A DNA stretch of 7,132 nt, taken from the NCBI GenBank assembly GCA_027622795.1, contig JAQBZA010000167.1, positions 1 through 7,132 on the forward strand. Direction: 5' to 3'. Shown one piece after another: positions 1 through 7,132 of this stretch; within the stretch, counting starts at the first letter, position 1; each line of letters begins with the position of its first letter. The position numbers were made by a program, and so were the translations under genes. This DNA comes from Planctomycetota bacterium. GTDB lineage: Bacteria; Planctomycetota; Planctomycetia; Pirellulales; UBA1268. The notes under the pieces were generated by a model that searched no databases, had not been told where the DNA came from, and saw only the letters and a program-made list of their open reading frames with translations.

Positions 1-1458
1 CCCGAAAATGGCCAGAAGAAAGCCGACACCGCTCGCGACCACAGCCGCAGAGGCAAGACTGCGGCGATTCTGTTCACATGCCCACCAACCGACGATACCG
101 CCCAGCAACGGAATACTACCGATCCACACCAAGTGCATTTCATTGGGCAGGAACATCGACAGCACAATGCCCCCTCCAACGAAAAAGGTGATCCCGACCA
201 GCATGAGGGAGGCCCATGATACGCGGAGCCAACCGCGACTGGGCTCCACATCCCCGTTCATCCAACCGGCAACGAAGGAACCTGCCACAATCGCGAGGGC
301 GGGGTATGCAGCGGCAATGTAATGCGGCAGTTTCGTGCCGGAGACAGAAAAGACACCCAGCCAGACGGCGATCTGCGCCATGAGAAACAGCACGGCGCGC
401 CGCTGCGAGCCGCCGTTGCCGAACTTCTGGAGCAGTTCACGCAGGCTCTGATAGAGGAAAATTGACCACGGAAACATGCCCACGACGGCCGCCATTGGAT
501 AATAAAGAACAGTGCCGGCATGGTTTTCAAACGCTCTCGAGAAACGCCCGACGTTGTGCACGAGCAGGAATCCGCGCGGCCAGTCACCGTTTGTTCGGAG
601 ACCCACCCACACATACCACGGCGCGGCAACGGCTGCCACGAGGAGCATCGCCGTGAATGGACGCATTGCCCAGATGGTACGGACCACGGTTCCCGGTGAC
701 AGGGCGGCCGCCACCCATGCCGCACTCTGCTGCAGCCAGGATCGTGACGGCTCTCTACGACCACGTTCCCGCATGACCAGATCGGCGTGTTCACAAAGCA
801 AATACAGCCCCAGCGCCGCGGTGGGCACAACCACTCCGACTGGACCCTTCACCAACACCGCGCCACCCATCGCCGCGTAGCACAGAGCCCAGTCAGTCCA
901 CGTGAGACCAGTCTCTCCCCGCGCCGCAGAGAGACTGTTGGCGTCACTCTGATGGCGATGGCGCGCGGCGATGAAAATCACGGTCGACAGGGTGCAGAAA
1001 AATATCAACTCCGGATCGGAAACGGCAGCTCGCGAAATGACCATAAACTGTAAACATGTCGCAAGGGCCAGGCCGCTCCAGAATCCAACATTTGGAGTAA
1101 AGAGCATGCGGGCCGCGTGGTAGGTCAACAACACCGTGCCGGTGCTGAATACCACGGAGCCGAATCGCAGCGCGAACTCGGAGTTTCCAAAGAGTTTCGT
1201 GCCGACCATCATGACCCAGTACATGAAGGCCGGCTTGTGCAGCGACAACTCGCCGTTGAAATAGGGCACGACAGGATCGCCACGCCGCATCATTTCCATG
1301 ACCGTGCTACCGAAGTGAGCCTCGTCTTCGTCCCATAGATGCGTACCGCCCAGATTGGTGAGAAACACCACTCCGCACAGGAGGACGAGAAGAATCTGAT
1401 GCCGGACCACCTCCGACAGGCCGGCCGATGATGGGATGGTTGCAAGTGGACTGGCCAT
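1..1458 (-). CDS. ArnT/PMT-like membrane glycosyltransferase (GT39/GT83 superfamily), C-terminus cut by window edge
   Basis: The reading frame is open from the ATG at 1458 to base 1: 486 residues and no stop, so the C-terminal end lies outside the window. Family members are about 500-600 residues. They are polytopic inner-membrane enzymes that move a sugar from a polyprenyl-phosphate carrier to lipid A, protein or another acceptor on the outer face. Visible hallmarks are the acidic first-loop motif WDEDEAHF (42-49), LHKPAFMYW (73-81), SRAAVSDPELIFF (142-154), VKGPVG (203-208), PWYVWV (280-285), HNVGRF (301-306) and KLPHYIAAAYPAL (376-388), which matches the ArnT K-LP-Y signature. Many hydrophobic segments are present, for example 21-36, 266-286 and 355-372. 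The start is supported by a purine-rich GAGAG a few bases upstream and a promoter-like sequence at 1502-1530. The gene is divergent from asnB. The family call is strong. Donor and acceptor cannot be told from sequence. Confidence 0.9.
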   Translation of the reverse strand, partial: MASPLATIPSSAGLSEVVRHQILLVLLCGVVFLTNLGGTHLWDEDEAHFGSTVMEMMRRGDPVVPYFNGELSLHKPAFMYWVMMVGTKLFGNSEFALRFGSVVFSTGTVLLTYHAARMLFTPNVGFWSGLALATCLQFMVISRAAVSDPELIFFCTLSTVIFIAARHRHQSDANSLSAARGETGLTWTDWALCYAAMGGAVLVKGPVGVVVPTAALGLYLLCEHADLVMRERGRREPSRSWLQQSAAWVAAALSPGTVVRTIWAMRPFTAMLLVAAVAAPWYVWVGLRTNGDWPRGFLLVHNVGRFSRAFENHAGTVLYYPMAAVVGMFPWSIFLYQSLRELLQKFGNGGSQRRAVLFLMAQIAVWLGVFSVSGTKLPHYIAAAYPALAIVAGSFVAGWMNGDVEPSRGWLRVSWASLMLVGITFFVGGGIVLSMFLPNEMHLVWIGSIPLLGGIVGWWACEQNRRSLASAAVVASGVGFLLAIFG

Positions 1459-1501
1459 ACGGTCTCTCTGTGACAGACATGCCGGCGGAGGCGGAGGCGA
1501 G

Positions 1502-1530
1502 AAATTAGGTACACGACGGCGGGTGGTCAA
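1502..1530 (-). promoter_or_regulatory. Putative sigma70-like promoter for the glycosyltransferase gene
   Basis: On the minus strand TTGACC (1530-1525, five of six matches to TTGACA) is followed after exactly 17 bases by TAATTT (1507-1502, three of six matches to TATAAT). A start of transcription near 1495 would leave a leader of about 37 nt before the ATG at 1458. The -35 box and the spacing are good and the -10 box is weak. This is inferred from sequence only. Confidence 0.4.
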
Positions 1531-1560
1531 GAGCGGCTCGGTGCATTGCGCACAACTGTT

Positions 1561-1585
1561 TTTGGCCCAAGAAAGACCGGCCAAA
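1561..1585. promoter_or_regulatory. Perfect inverted repeat TTTGGCC-N11-GGCCAAA, candidate operator between divergent genes
   Basis: TTTGGCC (1561-1567) is matched by GGCCAAA (1579-1585) with an 11-base spacer, so equivalent positions in the two half-sites are 18 bp apart. It lies between the two putative promoters and ends five bases before the -35-like box of asnB. Neither strand has a T-run after the hairpin, so it does not look like a terminator. The placement suits a dimeric regulator controlling one or both genes. No regulator is identified in the window. Confidence 0.4.
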
Positions 1586-1590
1586 TGCTC

Positions 1591-1619
1591 TCGACGTCAT
1601 CCGCCAGCCCGCCTAGATT
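1591..1619 (+). promoter_or_regulatory. Putative sigma70-like promoter for asnB
   Basis: TCGACG (1591-1596, four of six matches to TTGACA) is separated by 17 bases from TAGATT (1614-1619, four of six matches to TATAAT). This would give a leader of roughly 60 nt before the ATG at 1685. Both boxes are imperfect, so the call rests mainly on spacing and position next to the inverted repeat at 1561-1585. Confidence 0.28.
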
Positions 1620-1684
1620 TCGCATTCTGCAACCGCACCCGTCGGGCCGCGGCGGGCGGAATCTGCCATCAGGCTCAATGACTC

Positions 1685-3652
1685 ATGTGTGGAATATGCG
1701 GCTTTGTCGGCGTCGAATCTCTCGACAAGCTGCATTCGATGACGGACGCCATCGCTCATCGCGGCCCGGATGCGGATGGGTTCTTTTGTGCAGATGGCGT
1801 GAGCTTGGGGCATCGCCGGCTCTCAATCGTCGACATCGAGCGTGGTCAGCAGCCGATGGCTGATGACTCGGGGAATTGTGTGATCGTCTTCAATGGCGAG
1901 ATCTACAACCATCCCGAGTTGAGCAACCGGTTTTCCACCGAGCAGCCGTATCGGACAACATCCGACACGGAAACCATTTTGCGGGCCTACGGGCATTACG
2001 GCACGGCATGCGTACACCACCTCGAGGGCATGTTCGCCTTCGTACTTTTTGACCGCTCCCGACGTATGTTGTTTGGCGCCCGTGATCGGTTCGGTGAGAA
2101 GCCCCTGTACTACACGACTCGACCTTTCAGAGGCATCTCATTTGCCTTTGCCTCGGAACTCAAGGCGTTGCGGGCCTGCGACGAGATTGCAGCGGGCGCC
2201 CAGCTGTCTGACAACGCGCTGATTTCATACCTGTTGAACGACTACGTCACCGGCAATCACAGCATCTGGGACGGCATCTCCCAACTCGGTCCGGGGTCGG
2301 CGTTCACCTACGGCCTGTCCGGGAGTGAGCGTGAGGGCTTTCACACATGGGCGTTCTGGCAACGTGCGGTTGCATTTGCCGACAGCCCCGTCACGTCGTC
2401 CCCACCCTCCTACGCTGACGCTTGCGACCGGCTGGTCCACCTTCTCGTTGATGCCGTCAAACGACGGTTCATGGCCGATGTCCCGGTCGGTGTCCTTCTC
2501 TCCGGCGGCATCGACTCATCAACTATCGTGGCGTGTGCAGAGCGTGCCGGCTGCATGCCGCTGCAGACGTTCTCGATCGGGTTCGACGAAGGCTCCTTTG
2601 ACGAGACGCCTTTTTCCGCAGACGTCGCGCGTCATTTCGGTACCGACCACCACCACCGCACATTTACCAGCGCTGATCTGGTCGATCGGACTGAGCGTGT
2701 CACCCGAATGATGGATGAACCGTTTGCCGATCCGTCCGTCATGCCGACGTCCCTCCTCTGCGAGTTGGCTGCAGAGCATGTGAAGACGGTGCTCGGTGGT
2801 GATGGTGCCGATGAATTGCTCGCGGGCTACGATCCGTTCAAGGCCTTGAGGCCCGCTCGCACCTACGAGCGACTTGTACCGCGGTGGGCCCACCAAGCAG
2901 TGGTCTCACCACTGACTCGACTCCTGCCAGACTCCGATGCGAACATGTCACTGGCCTTTAAGCTTTCCCGATTCCTTCGCGGGATCCACCAACCCGAAGG
3001 TCGTCGAGTTGCGACATGGATGGGAGCCTTCTCACGGCAGCAACTGGCTGCGTTGATCCCAGATACACGCTGGGCTCAGCATTATCGACAACCCAGTCAT
3101 CCCGGAACGCATTCAACCGACGCCTTCGCAATCGCCTTGGACTTCTACCAGGAGTCATATCTTACAAGTGACATCCTTGTGAAAATGGACCGAGCGAGCA
3201 TGCTGCACTCACTCGAAGTCCGAACGCCTTTCCTAGATACGGCGCTCGCCGAGTATGTCAACGGCTTGCCCAGCCACTACAAGTATCGTCGTGGCGTTAC
3301 GAAGCGACTTCTGAAAGATGCGGTTGCACGGAGCGGGCTTCTGCCGACGTCCATCATTCACCGGCGGAAAAAGGGCTTCGGAATCCCGGTCGCCCGCTGG
3401 ATGCGAGGTGAACTGCACGACTACTTCCGAGACACTCTTCTGGGAGAATTGCCGCGTCCACTTGATATGCTGAGCCGCCCCGCGATTCAAACGCTGTGGG
3501 ACCGACACCAGCGACGCCAGGCCAATTGCTACAAGGAGCTCTGGGCCCTGTTCATGCTGATTCAGTGGGCCCGCTTCGTGGGTGTGGCGACCAACGGAGT
3601 TTCGCAACTGACGTTCCACAGCATGGGGAATGCTTCGCGTCACGCTGCTTGA
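1685..3652 (+). CDS. asnB: Glutamine-hydrolysing asparagine synthase / AsnB-type amidotransferase
   Basis: This 655-residue protein has the two AsnB domains: an N-terminal class II glutaminase (about 2-200) and a C-terminal ATP-dependent synthetase (about 245-635). The glutaminase has the nucleophile Cys2 in MCGICGF and the glutamine-binding residues R45 (HRRLSIVD), N70 and E72 (FNGEIYN) and D94 (SDTETIL). The synthetase has the PP-loop SGGIDSS (273-279), LGGDGADELLAGY (370-382), KMDRASM (500-506), EVRTPFLD (511-518) and RKKGFGIP (561-568). The family adenylates an aspartate or similar carboxylate and aminates it with glutamine-derived ammonia in the cytoplasm. Cys2 must follow Met, which fixes the start at 1685 although the Shine-Dalgarno is weak (AGG at 1671-1673). 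At 655 residues it is longer than E. coli AsnB (554) and nearer the B. subtilis-type or polysaccharide-cluster amidotransferases. It has Asp373 where E. coli has the catalytic-loop Glu. True asparagine synthesis and glycan amidation are both possible. Confidence 0.93.
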   Translation: MCGICGFVGVESLDKLHSMTDAIAHRGPDADGFFCADGVSLGHRRLSIVDIERGQQPMADDSGNCVIVFNGEIYNHPELSNRFSTEQPYRTTSDTETILRAYGHYGTACVHHLEGMFAFVLFDRSRRMLFGARDRFGEKPLYYTTRPFRGISFAFASELKALRACDEIAAGAQLSDNALISYLLNDYVTGNHSIWDGISQLGPGSAFTYGLSGSEREGFHTWAFWQRAVAFADSPVTSSPPSYADACDRLVHLLVDAVKRRFMADVPVGVLLSGGIDSSTIVACAERAGCMPLQTFSIGFDEGSFDETPFSADVARHFGTDHHHRTFTSADLVDRTERVTRMMDEPFADPSVMPTSLLCELAAEHVKTVLGGDGADELLAGYDPFKALRPARTYERLVPRWAHQAVVSPLTRLLPDSDANMSLAFKLSRFLRGIHQPEGRRVATWMGAFSRQQLAALIPDTRWAQHYRQPSHPGTHSTDAFAIALDFYQESYLTSDILVKMDRASMLHSLEVRTPFLDTALAEYVNGLPSHYKYRRGVTKRLLKDAVARSGLLPTSIIHRRKKGFGIPVARWMRGELHDYFRDTLLGELPRPLDMLSRPAIQTLWDRHQRRQANCYKELWALFMLIQWARFVGVATNGVSQLTFHSMGNASRHAA

Positions 3653-3659
3653 CACGGAG

Positions 3660-3685
3660 GGCTACGCGGTGAGGCGCAGGCTACG
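3660..3685. repeat. Short direct repeat GGCTACG in the convergent gap between asnB and the peptidase gene
   Basis: GGCTACG occurs at 3660-3666 and again at 3679-3685, 19 bp apart, inside the 41-bp space between the stop codons of asnB (3652) and the peptidase gene (3694). I see no stem followed by a T-run on either strand in this gap, so termination of the two converging transcripts is not explained by a classical intrinsic terminator. The repeat may be chance. Confidence 0.3.
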
Positions 3686-3693
3686 ATTCGTTG

Positions 3694-5241
3694 CTACTGG
3701 CCGCCCTTGCCCAGAAATGCCGCGACATCGCCAGCCATTTTTTCGAGATCGGGCAGGTTGAGATACATCATGTGGCCGGATGCATAGTCGGCGTAGGAGA
3801 CGTTGGCCCGTAGTTCCCCCGCGATCTCCAAATGGTCGACGCTGTATCGCATCGAGTCGGGTGGCACGGCGAGATCACAACGGCCCGTCATCACGAGCAC
3901 CCGCAGATGCGGATTCCTTGACATCGCCCGAGCCAGATCGCGGGCCGTGCTGGCGTACGTGTTCTCGTCAAACTTCCACGGCCCAACGCCGGTAAGCACC
4001 TTGTAGGGGAGGTCGTTCTCGAATCCCAACTCCTCCCGGACATAGGCATTCATCGTCGCAGCCAGCGGACCGAGCGCCGCCTCATAGGATGGATCAAAAC
4101 CCGGATACGAGCTGGCTCGATCCCCATCGCGACCGGTGATCCGACCATCAAAACGCCCGCAGATAAGACCTTGGTCGATCAGCAACTCCTTGCGAAATAC
4201 CGATGGATCGATCCGCAAACGGTGCTCGATAATCAGATCCTGTGGCAACCCCGTGAGCCGCGCGAGCATCGCTGCCACGTCCCGACACCGTTCCTCAGCC
4301 AGGCTGTCACCCGCAAAGAGGGCCGGCAGGTACTCGCCTGAAGCAAAGCGGCGGGCTTCCGCCATTGCCTGCTCCACGTCCGGCTGCAGGTCGGCCGGGA
4401 GTCGGCCATGAAAGTGGGCCACTGCCGTCAGTGCTGGCAGGAAGATCGCATATGGAAGATCGTTGGAAGGGCCGCTGCGAATTGTGCCGAAATCGACAAG
4501 CCCCGACACCAACAGCAGACCGTTTAAAAACATGCCGTGGCGATCCTGCAGGTGCTCAGCGATGCCCGCCGCCCGAAACACACCGTAGCTTTCGCCACAG
4601 AGATACTTCGGCGACCGCCACCGGCGGTGCCGTGTGGTGTAGAGCACGATGAATTCAGCCATCGCCTCGATGTCGGGATCCTGGCCGAAAAACTGCTCGG
4701 CCTTCTCATCCTTGGCAGCTCGGCTGTAGCCGGTGGCGACCGGGTCGATGAATACCAGATCGGTATACGGCAGGAGCGTGTGGGCATTGTCGATGAGTTC
4801 GTACGGTGGCGGTGGAAGCGTGGCATCGGGATTCACCCGCGCCCGCCGCGGCCCGAGGCCACCCAAGTGGAGCCACACCGCCGACGCCCCGGGGCCGCCG
4901 TTGAAGCAAAACATGATCGGCCGCGAGGCATCGCCCCCTTCCTTCGTGTAGGCCACATAAAACATCGATGCCTTTGCGGCGCCATCATCCTTCAGGAGCG
5001 GCAGCATCCCGGTCTCGGCGGCATAGCTGATCCGCGCCCCCCCCGCCTCGATCGAATGCACCGTGACCACCGGCTTCTCAGTGGCATCCGGCACACGGGC
5101 CGCCTTGGCGTTGCTGTCTTTGGCAGCTGGCTTGTCGGCTGGCTCCACTGGCTCATCGGCCCGCGTGAACCGCTGCCCAACACTTCCGGCAATCAGCACT
5201 GTGACAATGATCAACAGGCGAACGAAATTCATCGGTGTCAT
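3694..5241 (-). CDS. Secreted S10-family serine carboxypeptidase-like protein
   Basis: This 515-residue protein has the S10 serine carboxypeptidase layout. The oxyanion/substrate segment CFNGGPGAS spans 112-120, the nucleophile is Ser218 in CGESYG (215-220), the acid is probably Asp456 in GRCDLAVP (453-460), and the base is His490 in SGHMMY (488-493). The family removes C-terminal residues from peptides. The N-terminus is a signal peptide: a hydrophobic core at 6-20 and a likely cut after RFTRA (28), followed by a charged, Ala/Pro/Lys-rich linker (29-57). This implies export to the periplasm or beyond. An upstream in-frame ATG at 5295 would add 18 residues and overlap the kbl stop. I prefer 5241 because AGGAAG lies four bases upstream and the signal peptide then begins normally. 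The gene follows kbl by 50 bp and is probably co-transcribed with it, with folded RNA between them. Bacterial S10 members are sparsely characterised, so substrate is unknown. Confidence 0.88.
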   Translation of the reverse strand: MTPMNFVRLLIIVTVLIAGSVGQRFTRADEPVEPADKPAAKDSNAKAARVPDATEKPVVTVHSIEAGGARISYAAETGMLPLLKDDGAAKASMFYVAYTKEGGDASRPIMFCFNGGPGASAVWLHLGGLGPRRARVNPDATLPPPPYELIDNAHTLLPYTDLVFIDPVATGYSRAAKDEKAEQFFGQDPDIEAMAEFIVLYTTRHRRWRSPKYLCGESYGVFRAAGIAEHLQDRHGMFLNGLLLVSGLVDFGTIRSGPSNDLPYAIFLPALTAVAHFHGRLPADLQPDVEQAMAEARRFASGEYLPALFAGDSLAEERCRDVAAMLARLTGLPQDLIIEHRLRIDPSVFRKELLIDQGLICGRFDGRITGRDGDRASSYPGFDPSYEAALGPLAATMNAYVREELGFENDLPYKVLTGVGPWKFDENTYASTARDLARAMSRNPHLRVLVMTGRCDLAVPPDSMRYSVDHLEIAGELRANVSYADYASGHMMYLNLPDLEKMAGDVAAFLGKGGQ

Positions 5242-5245
5242 GAGG

Positions 5246-5251
5246 CTTCCT
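5246..5251 (-). promoter_or_regulatory. Ribosome binding site that decides the peptidase start
   Basis: AGGAAG on the minus strand sits four bases before the ATG at 5241 (AGGA itself is six bases away). It supports this start over the in-frame ATG at 5295. The site partly overlaps the 10-bp palindrome TCCTGCAGGA (5248-5257), so the Shine-Dalgarno could pair with the CCT just upstream of it. Confidence 0.6.
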
Positions 5252-5265
5252 GCAGGAGGGCGAAG

Positions 5266-5287
5266 CACGCGGCACAACTGCCGCATG
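5266..5287 (-). repeat. Stem-loop in the kbl/peptidase spacer
   Basis: In the minus-strand transcript GCGGCA pairs with TGCCGC across a four-base GTTG loop, and three further outer pairs (C-G, A-U and a U-G wobble) extend the stem to nine pairs. It is followed by CTTCGCCC rather than a T-run, so it is not a standard terminator. It lies 24 bases before the peptidase start codon and could act as an RNA-processing or stability element, or as a partial attenuator. Confidence 0.5.
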
Positions 5288-5291
5288 AGAA

Positions 5292-6475
<1,184 letters not shown>

Positions 6476-6479
<4 letters not shown>

Positions 6480-7132
6480 GCATCGCTCCAATCCAGAATC
6501 ACCTTGCCGCTTGCACCCGACTTCATGGCGGCAAAGCCCTGTTCAAACTCGGTGTAGTGGAAGCGGTGCGTGATCACGGGCCGAATGTCGAGCCCGCTTT
6601 CGAGCATCACCGTCATCTTATACCAGGTCTCATACATTTCCCGGCCGTAGATGCCCTTGATCGTGAGCATGTTGAAGACGACCGTGTTCCAATCAATGGC
6701 GACCTGTTCTGTCGGGATACCGAGCATGGCAATCTTTCCGCCATGACACATCGCCCGCAGCATGTCGCGAAGGGCAGTTGGGGAGCCCGACATTTCCAGC
6801 CCGACATCAAAGCCTTCCTTCATGCCGAGCCTGGCGGTTACCTCCTCGAGCGGCCCGGAGCGGACATCGTGGGCCACCGTCGCTCCCATCTTCCTGGCGA
6901 GTTCCAACCGAAACGGGTTCACATCGGTGATCACGACATGCCGCGCTCCCGCATGCCGCACCACCGCGACGGCCATCAGCCCGATCGGGCCGGCTCCCGT
7001 GATGAGCACGTCTTCACCGAGCACGTCGAAGCTCAGGGCTGTGTGCACCGCGTTGCCGAGCGGATCGAAGATCGCCGCCACGTCGCGGTCGATGTCGGGG
7101 GCATGATGCCAGACATTCGTCATCGGCAGGGA
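6476..7132 (-). CDS. tdh: L-threonine 3-dehydrogenase, N-terminal part outside the window
   Basis: The frame is open from the right edge to a TGA at 6478-6476, giving 218 residues that align with about residue 125 to the end of E. coli Tdh (341 residues). This zinc-dependent, NAD-linked medium-chain dehydrogenase oxidises L-threonine to 2-amino-3-ketobutyrate, the substrate of the next gene, kbl. Counting from the edge, the visible part has AAIFDPLGNAVHTALSF (19-35), the Rossmann motif GAGPIG (46-51), VVITD (66-70) whose Asp should contact the NAD ribose, EGFDVGLEMSG (106-116), IKGIYGREMYETWYKM (158-173) and the C-terminal SGKVILDW (208-215). The catalytic zinc ligands and the structural zinc Cys cluster lie in the missing N-terminal third and cannot be checked. 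The ATG at 7123 is internal: homology continues upstream of it, so it is not the start. Confidence 0.95.
6486..6489 (-). promoter_or_regulatory. Shine-Dalgarno for kbl inside the end of tdh
   Basis: GGAG on the minus strand lies within the last codons of tdh, six bases before the kbl ATG at 6479. With the ATGA overlap of tdh stop and kbl start, this is the usual arrangement for translational coupling, which would keep the two pathway enzymes in step. Confidence 0.6.

Noticed and set aside
258..830. Minus-strand open frame of 190 codons inside the glycosyltransferase gene
   Set aside because: It is in a different minus-strand frame from the glycosyltransferase, whose motifs run continuously through this region. 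The translation is rich in Cys, Arg and Ser and resembles no protein.
1484..1500. GGCGGA-like tandem hexamers upstream of the glycosyltransferase start
   Set aside because: Only two perfect copies and one degenerate copy. This is too short to distinguish from GC-rich background.
1541..1553. GTGC-ATTGC-GCAC small inverted repeat in the divergent region
   Set aside because: Four-base arms are expected by chance. The longer repeat at 1561-1585 is the better regulatory candidate.

Overview
The window is GC-rich, gene-dense bacterial chromosome with five protein-coding genes, two of them cut by the window edges. I see no mobile element, RNA gene or CRISPR array. The gene content, the acidic/Ala/Pro/Lys-rich stretch after the peptidase signal peptide, and the tdh-kbl-peptidase neighbourhood would suit a planctomycete or similar environmental Gram-negative lineage. 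This is an impression from composition and protein style, not a proven assignment.

Left part (1-3652): two divergent genes are separated by 226 bp. On the minus strand is an ArnT/PMT-like membrane glycosyltransferase that runs off the left edge (486 residues visible, no stop). On the plus strand is a 655-residue glutamine-dependent asparagine synthase/amidotransferase (asnB type). The gap between them holds a plausible sigma70-like promoter for each gene and a perfect 7+7 bp inverted repeat between the two, placed like a shared operator.

Right part (3694-7132): a minus-strand operon reads tdh (3' part only), then kbl, then a secreted S10-type serine carboxypeptidase. tdh and kbl overlap by ATGA and together convert L-threonine to glycine and acetyl-CoA through 2-amino-3-ketobutyrate. 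The peptidase starts 50 bp after kbl and has its own good Shine-Dalgarno sequence. The kbl/peptidase junction carries three consecutive inverted repeats (5266-5335) that could fold as tandem RNA hairpins. asnB and the peptidase gene converge with only 41 bp between their stop codons and no clear terminator.

Functionally, the right operon looks like amino-acid catabolism coupled to extracytoplasmic peptide breakdown. The left pair could belong to glycan or lipid modification, or asnB could simply be the cell's asparagine synthetase. I did not find a convincing new system. The most unusual signals are the tandem hairpins after kbl and the palindrome between the divergent genes.
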